From Chrysogorgia sp. JL179-B06 (taxonomy: Eukaryota > Cnidaria > Anthozoa > Scleralcyonacea > Chrysogorgiidae): a DNA stretch of 64,000 bases. The notes under the pieces were generated by a model, which had not been told where the DNA came from, ran no database searches, and saw nothing but the letters and a program-made list of their open reading frames with translations. This document shows positions 17,196 through 30,167 of the stretch, piece after piece. The stretch lies in the NCBI GenBank assembly GCA_035772405.1, contig JAYKKM010000452.1, positions 166,001 to 230,000 on the forward strand. Direction: 5' to 3'. Positions within the stretch are counted from its first letter, which is position 1, and every line of letters begins with the position of its first letter. The position numbers were made by a program, and so were the translations under genes.

Positions 17196-18236
17196 TTCAT
17201 TTTAGATTGATAATAAAATAAATCCAGTGGGCGTGTTGGGAGGGTTGAGGTGATGGGGTCTTTGACGGATCTGGTGGGTGTTTGAGCTACCATCAAGTGT
17301 ATTCTCGAAACGGAACTTTCCGGGACTTGTGGGACTTGTTTTGTTCTGCACCGAACTTTGTCGAAAATAATATTTAGTTTCGAGCAATATTACAAACCGT
17401 TCATTTATCGGTATGCCACAAAAAGATTTCCCATCTGTATAAAAATCATTTTGAATTATTTCCATTGTAAATTATGTGGCTTTGCATCGCCATTAGCTAT
17501 TTCTCATACATTTACTTTCTGAGAGGTATTCACCTTTCTATAGTAATTATGAACCAATTCTAAACTATAGTTTTGTTGGCCGTAAAGTATATAGGATTAA
17601 TAAAGCAATAAACATAGGATATGAATGAATGGTTTGAGCAATAGAATGAAAACTGAAAAGAGATAAATGCAGAATGTAGAAATGAAGCAAAAAGTATTAT
17701 ATTTACGGATTTTTCGATCTCCAATTTTAATCTCCTGAACTCGTGACTCTTCGAATCCATCAAACGTTCTTCAAAAACAAAATTCATCTTGAGTTTAACG
17801 CCAAAAGAAATTGGATTATAATCTATAAACAAAAATAGTAATAGGAATTAGTCCCATCACAACAACGTTACTAATTTAAACATCATTTCCCGTTCCAACA
17901 TCATGTGAGTGTAGCTCACTGAACTCTCTATAAATGGAACGCTGACTCCAGTCAATGTGTGGCTCAAAAAGTGTAGCCAAAATTGCGTACAGGGGGACTT
18001 ATTGGACATCAGATACATACCCGTACGCGTCACAACTTGGACGTAAATTGCAGTCCTCCACACGGCATTTTATATTTTTGGTAACAACATTTTGACATTG
18101 AATACCAAACACGACCAGAAAAAGAATTTTAGTGAAAATGCAAGCAGGTTTAGTACTTGAAACATTTCAAAAAGCCCAAAGGAAGTACTTCGATGAAAAC
18201 TGAGGCGAGAACTAACAAAATATAGCACTTATATTG
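17196..18236. other. No supported gene
   Basis: Open frames here (for example 17832-17560 minus) lack recognisable motifs or splice context. Confidence 0.4.
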
Positions 18237-18610
18237 ATGATGATATGGCAGTTTAAAGATTCATAAAAATTACAGCAAAATAGGTATAACAATTGCAGGG
18301 TTTTGTCCCAAATTTTGATGGAAAATTTTGTGTCATCAATTTACTTGTTTTCATGTTGGTTAGATAGAAAAAATTGCGCTCTTTTCGATGCACTTAAAAT
18401 CCGCTACTTTGGTCTGATATTGATGGAGAAACGTTAGACTACTTACACGCTAAGATATGGCAGTTTAAATTTTCATTAAAATTCAGAAAAATACGTAAAA
18501 ATGCATGGTTTTGACCCCAAATTTTCTAGAAAATGTTGTTTCATTCATTTGCTTGTTTTTATATTGGTTAGATAAAGAAAAGTTCGCTCTTTCAGATGCA
18601 CTATGAGGCT
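18237..18610. repeat. Two diverged tandem copies of a ~213-bp unit
   Basis: 'gatatggcagtttaaa…' starting near 18243 recurs near 18455, with matching downstream parts ('ggttttg…ccaaattttctagaaaat', 'ttggttagata', 'cgctcttt'). Non-coding. Confidence 0.6.
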
Positions 18611-18999
18611 GATTTTACCCTTTGGAATTGAATTATCGACAGATTATTGGACTGATAATTAGTTGCACACACAATGTCACTTCATGCGAAACATTTGCTC
18701 TTGACCATATCTTTCGTGATCATATAAAAATTCGGTTTTTTTGTTGTCACATCCAAAAAGTCGCTGTGTCAGCCACTTATGGCTTTACATTTTGTTTGGC
18801 AATCAGTGTTACATTTATATATATTTATAAAGGATATGATTGCTGCATCATTATAACGTAATACACGGAAAGTCACAAGTCTATGTGCATTTAATTTCAA
18901 ATTACTATAAAAGTCTACGATGTTCAACCCGATGTTGTAAAAAATAATGCTTCATCAGATTGAAGGATTAGTTCTTGTCTCTCGTTAAAGTGTCTATGA

Positions 19000-19682
19000 C
19001 CCCATTTTTTCATTAAATATATGTTTATATTAATAATAATAATACATTACATTTCTATAGCGCATGTGCATGTGAATATGTTCACATGCGCTCAACTAAT
19101 TACGCATAAATTACAATGGCTAAATTTTTTGAATAAAAAGATAAAATATAAAATAAAATAACAGTATATTAATATAACAGTATATACTATAAAATAATTT
19201 GTTAGCCAAATGCAATTTTAAATAAATAAGTTTTCAAGTGTTTTTTAAAAGCAAACAAATTCTTAGTGTCCCTTAATTGTTTTGGTAAAGAGTTCAATAA
19301 GGTCGGTGCTGCAACACAGAATGAACGATCACCCATGGTAGAAAAAGACTTGAAACGAGGTTTTACAAGTAACAGTTCATCATTTTGACCTTAGAGTATA
19401 TCTTGAGTGGCTATTTCGTTTCAGCATATCATGTATATAGGAAGGAGCAATACCATGAATGGACTTGAAAACAATAAGAACCTTGAATTGGATTCTGTAC
19501 TTGAATGGCAAGCAGTGCAAATTGAATAAAATAGGAGTAATGGAACAAAACCGTGGTTGGCCTGTGTATTTTCTCGAGTATTTCTGCGCAAAATGTTTTG
19601 ATTTGCTGAAATCCTTGATTTTCTGTACCTTGCGACGTAATTCCAGAACAAAGGGATCACATAGTAATCTCTTATAGTTCAT
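19000..19682 (-). mobile_element. LINE 3' end (RT C-terminus plus 3' UTR)
   Basis: Minus-strand frame 19682-19380 gives FCSITPILFNLHCLPFKYRI then QFKVLIVFKSIHGIAPSYI, the distal RT tail of CR1/L2-like LINEs. The region down to about 19020, ending near an (ATA)n tract, is the likely 3' UTR. 5' truncated. Confidence 0.7.
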
Positions 19683-20870
19683 CTATTGATGACATATTCT
19701 TCATCAAAGTTCTTTGATTTATTCGAATTCATCGAAATACTTTTGAGACTGAAATTGTCTCCCGCCTCATCGGATTTCGAGAGCGATTTCGATTCAGAAG
19801 TAATTTTATAAATGGCTAATGATAATTATTTTATAACTGCAGGGCAAGTTAATGATCTTGAAACGTACGTTATGACAACAATGCACGATTCACAGCAGCT
19901 TACTTTCCACGAGCGAGGGTCTTCAGGGTCGAAAGAATATAGAAGTGCTTTATTATAATATCCAATTAAAAGCGATTTAAAAGAAATAAGTTCATTAGAA
20001 AGAGAAAACTACAAGTCATTACAGTCAAGCATTCCAAATGCGAGTCGTGTACGAAAAAAATATATTTGAAACCTCGTAGTTTTACATTTTCGAATCAGAA
20101 AGTGAACAGTGTTAGGATCGTTATTTCTAGTTTCCCTCGTTGACGGAATAGTTGGAAGAACGTTAGGTTTTACTTTTATTATAACCATTATAGCTTTAAA
20201 TAAAAATATACAAGATCCAAATATTCATGCCTATGTCATGGTGAAGAGGTTCAGTATAATCCATTTATCTTTGTGTGATTCTTGACAACGAAAAAGTAGG
20301 TTCAGTATGTACGTTGTGGCCCGTCGCTGGACCGTTTCCTTCTTTCGGATCAGTTCCTTCAATTGGGCGCCCACACATGTGATACATAGCCGAGGTGCGA
20401 TCAGACTAACGCAATGTACATGGAAAGTCTTCCCTTTATTTCCTTCTTTGGGATGTAATCTACTGCTCTATCTATAGTTGAGTATCTTCTTGCAACAAAA
20501 TCAACCCAACATTCTCTCCTTTTCTTAGCTTCTGGACGATCGTCATCGTAGAAGAGTATAACATGAAGCGCGATATACCCTCTTGTATATCTCTAGTGTT
20601 GTTGCAGCGGCCTACACGCAACGCATTCTATCTGTCATTTCTTCGCCCTTCTTGAGTCACACAACAACTAATCTCAATGAAATAAGCGAAGAAACATCGT
20701 AGATTCTAGAATATAAGTTCTGGGATTAAGTGTCAGTAGCTAGTTTAACAGGGCGTAGAAAATCGAGAATTTAACCTAGTCTAACAAATGTTTGTGCAAA
20801 AATACTCATCAAAGTACAACAATGTATTTAATGAAAAATATTAGGGTAACGGACACTTAAATTTCATGGA
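19683..20870. other. Uninterpreted; short plus-strand frame remnant
   Basis: From 19813 an ATG frame (MANDNYFITAGQVNDLETYV…) runs about 48 codons to TAA and the same frame stays mostly open to ~20070. No family recognised. The remainder to 20870 shows nothing. Confidence 0.25.
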
Positions 20871-20879
20871 AATATAATG

Positions 20880-22550
20880 CACAATTTTTCGTAAGAATTT
20901 TATTTTTAACGTCAAGAAAGGTTTTTTGAGCAATATTTAGTTTGAAATTGCCTAAGATTCTTTTAATTGGTTCCGTAATCCCTTGAATATATGGAACAAC
21001 CGCAAAACCCATCACCGAACTTTCATTCTAGAATTTGTACGTGGTGATGTAACTGCAGGTTTTAAACAGTTTTTTTAGAAAATCATTAGGATAGTTATTT
21101 TCCTTTAAAGCGTCGAATACATGTTTTCGTTCACTTTCCCTTGAATCGGAACTAGATGGTATGCCTTGAGCTCTCAAAGTCAAAGTTGTAGGACTTCTTA
21201 TGGCATATGGGGTGGCGAAAATCAAATGAAAGATATTTGTCAGTGTGTTGGTTTTCGGTATACAGCAGAAATTCTAATTTCCCGTGGTCTGTTCGTTTGA
21301 CGACTGAATCCAAAAATGATAAACATTCATTCTTTTCACGTTCTACTGTGAATTGAATTGAAGGCTCTATTGAGTTCAAATGGTTCAAAATAATTTCCAC
21401 TTCATTCTTAGATACCGCAGAAATGACATCATTAACGTATCGTTTCCAAAACAAAGGCTTCACTGGCGCGGACTATAATGCTCTTTGTTCAATGTCTTCC
21501 ATCACTAAATTAGTAATCACAGCAGAAACAGGTGAACCCATGACTGTGCCAAAAACCTGTTGATGGTAAGTGCCGTCATACACAAAACTAGTTATATTTA
21601 GACAAAAAGTAAAGAGTTCTATTAGATCTTCAACAGGCTAAGATATTCTTTGATCTAAAGTAACATCCTGTCTTAGTCTATTGTCGGCAATTGTGATGGC
21701 AAGATGAACTGGTATTTTGGTGAAGAGAGAAACGACGACAAACGATACCAATTCATTATCGGTATTACGGTGATTACTCAGTTTTGCATTGCGCACATTT
21801 ACTGCGCACATCCACTAATCTGTTTAATCTGTTGTATAATTCCGACCATTTGCCAAATCTAACAATGGCTGGTTATGTTGTGGTAGGGAAGAGTTATTAA
21901 GAGACTAAATCAATTTTTTTTCCAAGAACGGTTACACAAGTCTAGCTAGGGCTTTCTGTGAAAGTAGGTTTGTAAACTACTTTAGACAATAGGTCTCAAA
22001 AGAATTCCCGTTTTGTGAATTTTTGGTAAGCCGTAAAATCGTGGAGATACAGTAACCCATCACTGAAATATAACCCCTTCTATATGTAAACTCGCCGATA
22101 TTACCAGCTTTTTTCAAATCAAGTAATATTTTGTTTAACTTGAACTTTAGAATAGGTGTTTCTATCATTAAGCAACAATAAGGCTTTCTCGTGATGTTGG
22201 CTTTTGTCTATAACCACAACACAATTACCTTTATCTGTTGATAGAACAAGCCTATCTGGATCTTTCTTAAGAGATATTAGAGCTTTGAAAATGTTACTGT
22301 CCATATTTTTCACAGGTGGTTTTGACCGTCTAAGAATGCTACAGACCTCCGCCCTTACCATACGTTTTTGATCGACACCTAGTTGAATAATTCCTTCTTC
22401 AACAGCAGCGATGATCTCAGCTGTTGGAACTTTGTGAGGTGCAATGGCAAAATTTAGACATTTTTCTAGACCGCTCCTTTCCAAGTCAGATAACTCTTTA
22501 AGATAATTATTTAAGAAAGATTTAAGACCCACTTATCTTTCAAAGATGGG
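20880..22550 (-). mobile_element. Penelope-like retroelement remnant A
   Basis: Minus-strand pieces in order: 22532-22119 (…LERSGLEKCLNFAIAPHKVP…, DPDRLVLSTDKGNCVVV), then 21463-21152 (FWKRYVNDVISAVSKNEVE, SIEPSIQFTVEREKNECLSF, then HTDKYLSFDFRHP), then a tail near 21000 (VVPYIQGITEPIKRIL). This order matches the Penelope RT. Many frame breaks; the middle RT motifs are decayed and the GIY-YIG part is missing. Confidence 0.75.
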
Positions 22551-22969
22551 CTTATAGAACCAGATACAATGTTTTTCTCAGACAAACAACGCAATTTTTG
22601 GTTGTGCCTTGATCTGAGCTTTTTTAGACTCCCTTCTCTCACTAAAACAACAAAAATCTTCCACCAATTTGATGTCAGATTTATTAATGAAAACAGAGAG
22701 CTCGTTAAGAGCAAGATCATATTCAGTTCGCATATTCCGTGTAGATTCATGACACTGACCTATACGCAATCTAAGGAAGGAGAAACCAGTATTTTCCGTG
22801 AGCTTATACCTTTTTGCATTTCTCACAGGAGGTTTAAACCTCGAGCTCATGGGCAATACCTTATTCGCCTTACATCGATGATTGAAATGAAGATGGCAAC
22901 GATACTTAGCAACACGGACTCTGATGTTAACGAGTCGACGGACCGTTGTGACAACATTTTTTGACTCTC

Positions 22970-23176
22970 AACAAATAATTTTCAAATCAGACATAATTTG
23001 GTTTAAAAAGTTTTTTGAACGTAACTTTATGATGAAGACACTATATTGGAGTGTCGAAACGGGTCATGGACAGTAACTTTTAAAGTTACGTTCAAAAAAC
23101 CTTTTAAAGCCAGAGTAGAGATCAAACTATGTCTAATTTATCACCTGGTTGCGTTGGGAAATTATTTGTTGTGAGT
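22970..23176 (+). repeat. Fold-back element with hammerhead-like core
   Basis: Imperfect palindrome: 'caacaaataattttc' at the left pairs with 'gaaattatttgttgtg' at the right, and 'ttgaacgtaacttta' (23024) pairs with 'taaagttacgttcaa' (23078). Between the inner arms lie ATGATGA, a perfect 6-bp stem GACACT/AGTGTC and CGAAAC, the order of hammerhead stem II and its flanking core. The C3 position is A, so activity is uncertain. Confidence 0.4.
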
Positions 23177-23259
23177 AAATGCATGTTTGGGTAAATAAGG
23201 GATGGAAAAGATAAAATCAGAAATATATTAAATTATCTAATAATTTGTGTGATACTCAC

Positions 23260-23553
23260 TCCTTTTGGTAGTAAATGTCAATATTTTAGTGGAACTGTTG
23301 CCCCTGGTGTTCTTTGCATAAACAACTACTGTGTAGGTGACATTAGGTTTCAGGAGCTTTATGTGTAGAAACGATTCTTTCAAATTTTCTTGTACAACTC
23401 GGCCATTCTCTTCCAAGTAACTTGCACCTTCTGCTACAAGAACTGTGTAATTTACGACCTGCGAACACCATCTATCAGGGTTTGACTGCCAAGTCAGTTT
23501 TACCTGCGCTATCCCGAGATTTTCCATACGAACATCCATAGGTGGGCAAATAT
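23260..23553 (-). CDS. FN3-domain exon of a host gene (exon iv)
   Basis: Exon of 294 bp between a cccag acceptor (starting ATATTTGCCC) and a GTGAGT donor. It is a multiple of three and class 1-1. It encodes one fibronectin type III domain: CPPMDVRMENLGIAQVKLTW (strands A-B with the conserved Trp), LKPNVTYTVVVYAKNTRGNS (strands F-G with the conserved Tyr). FN3 domains mediate extracellular adhesion or receptor binding. Phase and domain class match the exon at 27170-27463, so both belong to one gene. Confidence 0.75.
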
Positions 23554-23809
23554 CTGGGAGAAAAATTAAGTTGTTATCGTCAACTGCCAGAAAATTGAAC
23601 TCACATATAATACTTGTTAACTTACATGTAGCTAGAAATACGTATATACAATAACCGCCTGTACTATCAGACAAATATTTTAGAATAATTATTTCAAAGA
23701 CTATATATTATCAGTAAACAGTTTAGTTCGCAACCAGGTAAAGGATAGAACATGGTGTAACGCTACTCTGGCTAGAGGTAAATTCAGATCAAGTAACCTA
23801 TTTAAAATA

Positions 23810-25728
23810 GGGTCACCACAACATTTGTGGATATCTCCCCGAAAAGCAATGTAAAATAACCAGTATAACTATAGGTTTGTCAACACCATTGTTCCTCACC
23901 GAACGAAGATGTTCAGCAAACCTGTCTGAAAGGCGTCGCCCAGTTTCACCGATGTAGATTTTAGGGCATTTATTGCAAGAAATGCAATAAATGATGTTGG
24001 TCATGGACGTGCATGAAAAAGTATGACGGATTGTGTGGTCGAATTTGGGGGGCAGTAATAACAGTAGTGTGATTGAGAAAAGGGCATGTTGCAGCGGGAA
24101 CGGCCGCAAGAAAATGTTCCCGCTAGTACCGAGATATTTTGTTTAAGGGCACTATGTACTAAGGAGTCACGAATGTTTTTATTACGGCGAAAAGATACCA
24201 AAGGGTTATCGGTGAAAATGGCTGACGTCTCATGATCATTTTGTAAAATGTGAAAATTCCGATTGATAATATTTTTAACTTTAAAATTGAAAGGATGAAA
24301 TGTTAGAACTAAATGAATTTTATTGTTTGAAACTTGTTCCAAAGGTAGTTCAAGGGCGTCTAAACGGGGGCCGAGAAAAGCTTTCTGAATAGCGAGGTCT
24401 AGAAGGTTGGTAGGGTAACCACGTTGAACAAAAAAATATCTCATTTCCATTGATTTGGTTTGAAAATCTTGGCCGTCGCTACATAAGCGGCGCAGACGCA
24501 AGAATTTAGAGTAAGGGATGGATTGCTTAGTGTGGTTGGGATGAGAGGATGAAAATAGAAGATAACTATGGGAGTCAGTAGGCTTGTACGAGACCGACGT
24601 TTTCAGCGAATCACCATCAATCGAAATTAAAATATCAAGGAACGACACAGAGGTCTCGCTGATTTCCCACGTGAACTTCAGAGCAGGATGAAAATCATGA
24701 TCAAAGTTGATGAACTGCTCTAAAAGGACACGTGAACACGACGCTGTTCCTAAACAGTCATCGATAAATCTGCCGAACAAATCAGGCAAGGGACCCGTGT
24801 ATTGTTCAAAGATCTGTTTTTCAACATAACCAACAGATAAGTTAGCATAGCTTGGACCCATTTTGGTGCCCATCGCAACATCACTTATTTGTTGATAATG
24901 TTCACCATCAAACAAAAATTGTTAAGGGTAAGCACTAGTTCTGCTAAACGAAGTAACGTAGATGTGGAGGGTTCTAACTGAGTGCGCTGATCAAAGAAAA
25001 ACTTCAGAGCTTCTAGGCCATCACAATGGGCAATGACGGTGTATAAGGACTTGACGTGGACGTCAATGTTATGTATCCTTTGGTTAAGAAGTTGCCTTCT
25101 TATATACATGCCTTGCAAATTTTCGACCAGTTACGTTTCAGTATTTCCGACAAATATATTTTCACCATGGATGGTGAAAATATATTTGTCGGAACTACTG
25201 AAACGTAACTGGTCGAAAATTTGCAAGGCATGTATATAAGAAGGCAACTTCTTAACCAAAGGATACATAACGTTGTCTATAAAACTGGAAATGAGCTCGG
25301 TGGGGCAACTACAAGCGGAAACAATCGACCTGCCAGGATTGTTAGGTTTATGAATTTTAGGTAGGAAATATATGACAGGCGTTCTGCTACTGCAAGTGAT
25401 GAAGGCAATTCGCCGGTTTGGATGAAATTCTTGATGGTAGTTTTGACGAATTTTTGGTGAGATTGAGTGGGATCGGAATTCAACTTAGTATAAAAGATGG
25501 TGTCACTGAGTTGGCGAAGGGCCTCTTGTCGATACAAGTCCGCTCTCCAGACAACAACAGAGCCACCTTGTCCGCAGGTTTTATGACAACGTCATTTCGG
25601 CATCGCAATGACTTTTAAGCTAGAAGCTCTTCTTTGTTCAGGTTATGAACTTGTTTTCTGCGCGGAGGGTGCAATTTATCAATGTCATGGCGGCATTGTC
25701 TTACGAAAAGATCAAGGGAGGAAAAATC
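23810..25728 (-). mobile_element. Penelope-like retroelement B (RT plus GIY-YIG)
   Basis: Minus strand from about 25728. N-terminal part DLFVRQCRHDIDKLHPPRR and DKGGSVVVWRADLY; RT middle at 25118-24885; RT motifs at 24915 (ISDVAMGTKMGPSYANLSVG, GRFIDDCLGT) and SFLDILISIDGDSLKTSVSY; then a Cys-rich GIY-YIG endonuclease at 24000-23860 (IIYCISCNKCPKIYIGETG, RRLSDRFAEHLRS). The GIY-YIG end is frameshifted and truncated. Interrupted by the inverted duplication at 25063-25276. Confidence 0.85.
25063..25276. repeat. 106-bp inverted duplication inside the Penelope RT
   Basis: Left arm 25063-25168 and right arm 25171-25276 are reverse complements with about two mismatches and a 2-bp centre (ccat-gg-atgg). 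The duplicated segment is RT coding sequence, so one arm is the original and the other an inverted copy that breaks the gene. Confidence 0.9.
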
Positions 25729-26600
25729 TATTTTCATCCTCTCATCCCAACCACACTAAGCAATCCATCCCTTACTCTCAATTATTGCGTCTTCGCCGCT
25801 TATGTAGCGACGACCAAGATTTTCAAGCCAAATCAATGGAAATGAGATATTTTTTTGTTCAACGTGGTTACCCTACCAAACTTCTAGACCTCGCCGTTCA
25901 GAAAGCTTTTCTCGTCCCCCGTTTAGACGCCCTTGAACCACCTTTGGAACAAGTTTCAAAAAATAAAATTCCTTTAGTTCTAACATTTCATCATTTCAAT
26001 TTTAAAGTTAAAAATATTATCAATCGGAATTTTCACATTTTACAAAATGATCCTAAGACGTCAGCCATTTTCACCGATAACCCTTTGGTATATTTTCGCC
26101 GTAATAAAAACATTCGTGACTCCTTAGTATATAGTGCCCTTAAACAAAACACCTCGGTACCAGCGGGAACATTTTCTTGCGGCCGTTCCCGCTGCAACAC
26201 ATGGCCTTTTCTCAATCCCACTACAGTTATTACTGCCCCCAAATTCGACCACACAATCCGTCATACTTTTTCATGCACGTCTACCAACATCATTTATTGC
26301 ATTTCTTGCGATAAATGCCCTAAAATCTACATCGGTGAAACTGGGCAACGCCTTTCAGACAGGTTTGCTGAATATCTTCGTTCGGTGAGGAACAATGATG
26401 TTGACAAACCTGTAGCCCGCCATTTCAACAGTTCAAACCATTTTGTTTCAGACATGAAAGTCTGTGCCATCCTTCCCATCTCAGGTGGTAACGATAACCG
26501 CAAACGGCAAGAGAAGCGTCTCATTTTTTTAAAGTTAGCACCACACATCCTCTTGGTCTTAACGAACGTTTTTCTTTTATTTAATTTCCTATAAGTTTTT
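25729..26600 (+). mobile_element. Penelope-like retroelement C, 3' half (GIY-YIG)
   Basis: Plus-strand frame matches the second half of element B on the opposite strand (SSHPNHTKQSIPYSQLLRLR, FFVQRGYPTKLLDLAVQKAF) and continues to a complete-looking GIY-YIG module: NIIYCISCDKCPKIYIGETG, QRLSDRFAEYLRSVRNN, ARHFNSSNHF, RLIFLKLAPH. It joins element B head-to-head at about 25728. No stop from 25608 to 26592. Confidence 0.85.
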
Positions 26601-26897
26601 TGTTATTTCAGTATGCTTGGAACTTTTTATTATTAGCTTATGCACTTTCATTCCTTTTCAAATTTTTGTTTCTTACTGCTAATATATTATCGCCTAATCC
26701 CCTTGGATATTGCACCTGTCATTTCTCCCTCCCCCTCAGTCTGTTTGCTGATCAACTGTAAAAATAGCATATGATTTAACTTTTCGCATCTCATCAATTA
26801 TTAGTTTGTTTATCTCCCGTGCATTTGATTGGCTACATTCTAGTTGTGACACCCTTTTGGCATATATATAAGCCCTATTTATTTTATTTCATCTCGT

Positions 26898-26945
26898 CTT
26901 ACTCTCATGAAGCGCTCCGCTCGAAACGTCAGTATCTCGTCACTA
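26898..26945 (+). ncRNA. Hammerhead-ribozyme-like motif downstream of Penelope C
   Basis: CTCATGA (26904-26910), perfect stem II AGCG-CTC-CGCT, then CGAAAC (26922-26927), a 3-bp stem III (ACG…CGT) and a GTC cleavage triplet ending at 26941. One core base differs from CUGAUGA (G5 to C), which should cripple cleavage. A second copy at 34446 keeps CTGATG. Penelope-like elements are known to carry small hammerheads, and the motif is in the sense strand of element C. Confidence 0.55.
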
Positions 26946-27169
26946 AATTATTGGCAGTTTACCACCTTATCCGTTACCAAGACAACTTTTTCCGAGGGAG
27001 TTCCAAATTTAAAAGCCAGGTCTTAAGTGAACTGAGAAGTTGTATGTTGCGAAGTTTGAGTTGTAATTTTATATCTAAAATTACACTGTAAATCGCTTCA
27101 TAATTGTAAGTTATTAATATCATTATAAAATGCGTAAAATACCAACAAAATTTAAACAATTGTATTTAC

Positions 27170-27463
27170 CAGGATATGGAGTTCTCAATGCTGAGTACGT
27201 CGATTCACTTCTTCCATCCTCACTTCCCAAATATAAGGCGACACTATAGTTCGCTAAAGGGTAAAGGGTCTCTAAAATATAGGACGATGATCCATGAGAC
27301 AAAGTAACTTTTTCTGAGCTGGACATCAGTGAATTTGACCATCGAATTGAAATTATGAAGGTACTGTCAAAGTGCTGAAGGTATGCCGGTGTGTTCCATT
27401 CAATGACCATTTTTCTTGACAAATCAAATGTTAAGGTAAGATTCTCAGGGGGATCTTGACGTA
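27170..27463 (-). CDS. FN3-domain exon of a host gene (exon iii)
   Basis: Exon of 294 bp, class 1-1, between acceptor attttag (then TACGTCAAG) and donor CCTG|GTAAAT. Encodes an FN3 domain: [20 protein letters not shown] at the start (conserved Trp), [20 protein letters not shown] near the end (L-x-P-x-x-x-Y strand), closing at RTPYP. Followed downstream by the exon at 23260-23553 after a ~3.6-kb intron full of Penelope elements. Confidence 0.75.
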
Positions 27464-27597
27464 CTAAAATATAATAACTAAAATTTATATATATATATAT
27501 AACTTGATATATAAATATATAAATTATATATATATAAATTCTATAAAAATTGATATAAAATCTATATAAATTGATATATATATATATAACATTTTCA

Positions 27598-27746
<149 letters not shown>

Positions 27747-27795
27747 CCACCACCACCATATATACAGAACTCGTGACTAGGCTCTCGGCAACGGC

Positions 27796-27872
27796 TTCCG
27801 TAGCTCAGTGGTCAGAGCACTGCACCAGCATCGCAGGGTCGCGGGTTCAATTCGCAGCCGGAAGACCTTAAA
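27796..27872 (+). repeat. tRNA-like sequence (SINE head)
   Basis: Good A box (TAGCTCAGTGG) and near-consensus B box (GGTTCAATTCG); CTTCCG pairs with CGGAAG as an acceptor-like stem, and CTGC pairs with GCAG around a 7-nt loop with AGC in the anticodon place. Loop position 33 is C, not T, and the T-stem is weak, so it is more likely a tRNA-derived SINE than a tRNA-Ala. It is followed by a ~70-bp body and a (TA)n tail. Confidence 0.55.
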
Positions 27873-27938
27873 GTTGCATTTTTCGCAACTGGTCCGGGTT
27901 TGGTCTTAAAATGTATGTATTCCAACACTCGAAATTTT

Positions 27939-28129
<191 letters not shown>

Positions 28130-28231
28130 CAATCTACAGACACGTGTTTCTCTGTACAATAGCTCATCAGTGTAGCTTGGAACAATCTGAATGAGTCTGA
28201 CTCGGTAATTATACACTTGCGATCGTCATTG

Positions 28232-28477
<246 letters not shown>

Positions 28478-28547
28478 TATATATTCGCTCTATCTTTATG
28501 GTATTGAGCACTTTCAACGTTCCGTGAACAACATCACATTCGCTTTA

Positions 28548-28968
<421 letters not shown>

Positions 28969-29030
28969 ATTATTTGCTCTAACTATATGTTGTTGAGCAC
29001 TCTTTGCATTTCGTAGACCAAAACCTACAC

Positions 29031-29171
<141 letters not shown>

Positions 29172-29197
29172 TCAAATCGAAAGATAGTGTCTGGCTA

Positions 29198-29765
29198 TAA
29201 CGTGGGGAGTTGTGAAGAATCAACAGTGCCTAATAGGAGGCAGATTAACCTCCTTACAGATCTTCAACCGTTAGTCAGTTTACTGAATAATTCACTCAAG
29301 ATTGCACCATTCCGAATCGAAAGAATTCGGGTCAAATTAATGAACTTTGTCTTCGTGGTAAAGCATCGGTCGGGTAAGAATAACCCAGCTGACGGGGGAT
29401 CGAGACACCCTGATACTCAAATACTTGATGATGACCATGAAGTAAAAGCCTATAGCCACTACACTAGAAGAAGTGCGACGTGATACTGAAGAAGATGAGA
29501 TGCTGAAAAGGGTAATGCACACAGTAACAACCAAGGAAACTCCTGGTTAAGATCCAGAAATCCAGTCATATGCAAACGTAATGCTTGAGCTCTCTGTGGT
29601 AAATGGCCTATTACTGAGAGGTGAAAGGTTGGTAATACCAAGGAATCTGGAACAGAAAGTCGTTGACGCAGCACACGAAGGGCACCAGGGTATAACAAAA
29701 ACCAATAACTTTTTGAGAAGTAGATTGTGGTTTCCAGGGATGGAATCACTGAAAGAACTATTCAA
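29198..29765 (+). mobile_element. Gypsy-type LTR retrotransposon fragment
   Basis: Plus strand: TDLQPLVSLLNNSLKIAPFR and VVKHRSGKNNPADGGSRHP (end of RNase H), then after a frame break NGLLLRGERLVIPRNLEQKV and AAHEGHQGITKTNNFLRSRL (integrase H2C2 zinc-binding domain). Ends just before the integrase core. Confidence 0.75.
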
Positions 29766-30167
29766 AATATATTTAAATATAAACTGGCAGTTTATATTTA
29801 AGCTTTGTTTAATAATACACTATAAGATTAGCAACATGATTTTCAGATTTTTGTTTTGTTTTCCATTTTTGTTCCTTAATCCTGGGAAAAAATGGCTTGA
29901 TTAGCAAACTAAAATTGAAAAAAATCACTGGTGCATAAATACACTTTCAATACGGTGAATAATAACTAGCCTGAATTTCTTAGTTTATTTTCTTATGATG
30001 GTCTCGTGACACACAGGCTCTTACCTACTTATATTACTAAATTATATAACAATATATTTCATGTTTAATTACAGTATAAAGCTGTACAGATAGCGATAGA
30101 ATAAACAACAGCACCATGACTAATTATCGACTGGAACCGTGTTAGATATACAGACACTGTTTGGCTA
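29766..30167. other. No supported feature
   Basis: AT-rich non-coding DNA between the gypsy and BEL/Pao fragments. Confidence 0.4.

Noticed and set aside
22569..22964. 131-codon plus-strand frame
   Set aside because: Antisense shadow of the Penelope N-terminal region on the minus strand.
27796..27872. Functional tRNA-Ala (AGC)
   Set aside because: C at position 33, weak T-stem and mismatched acceptor stem; fits a SINE head better.
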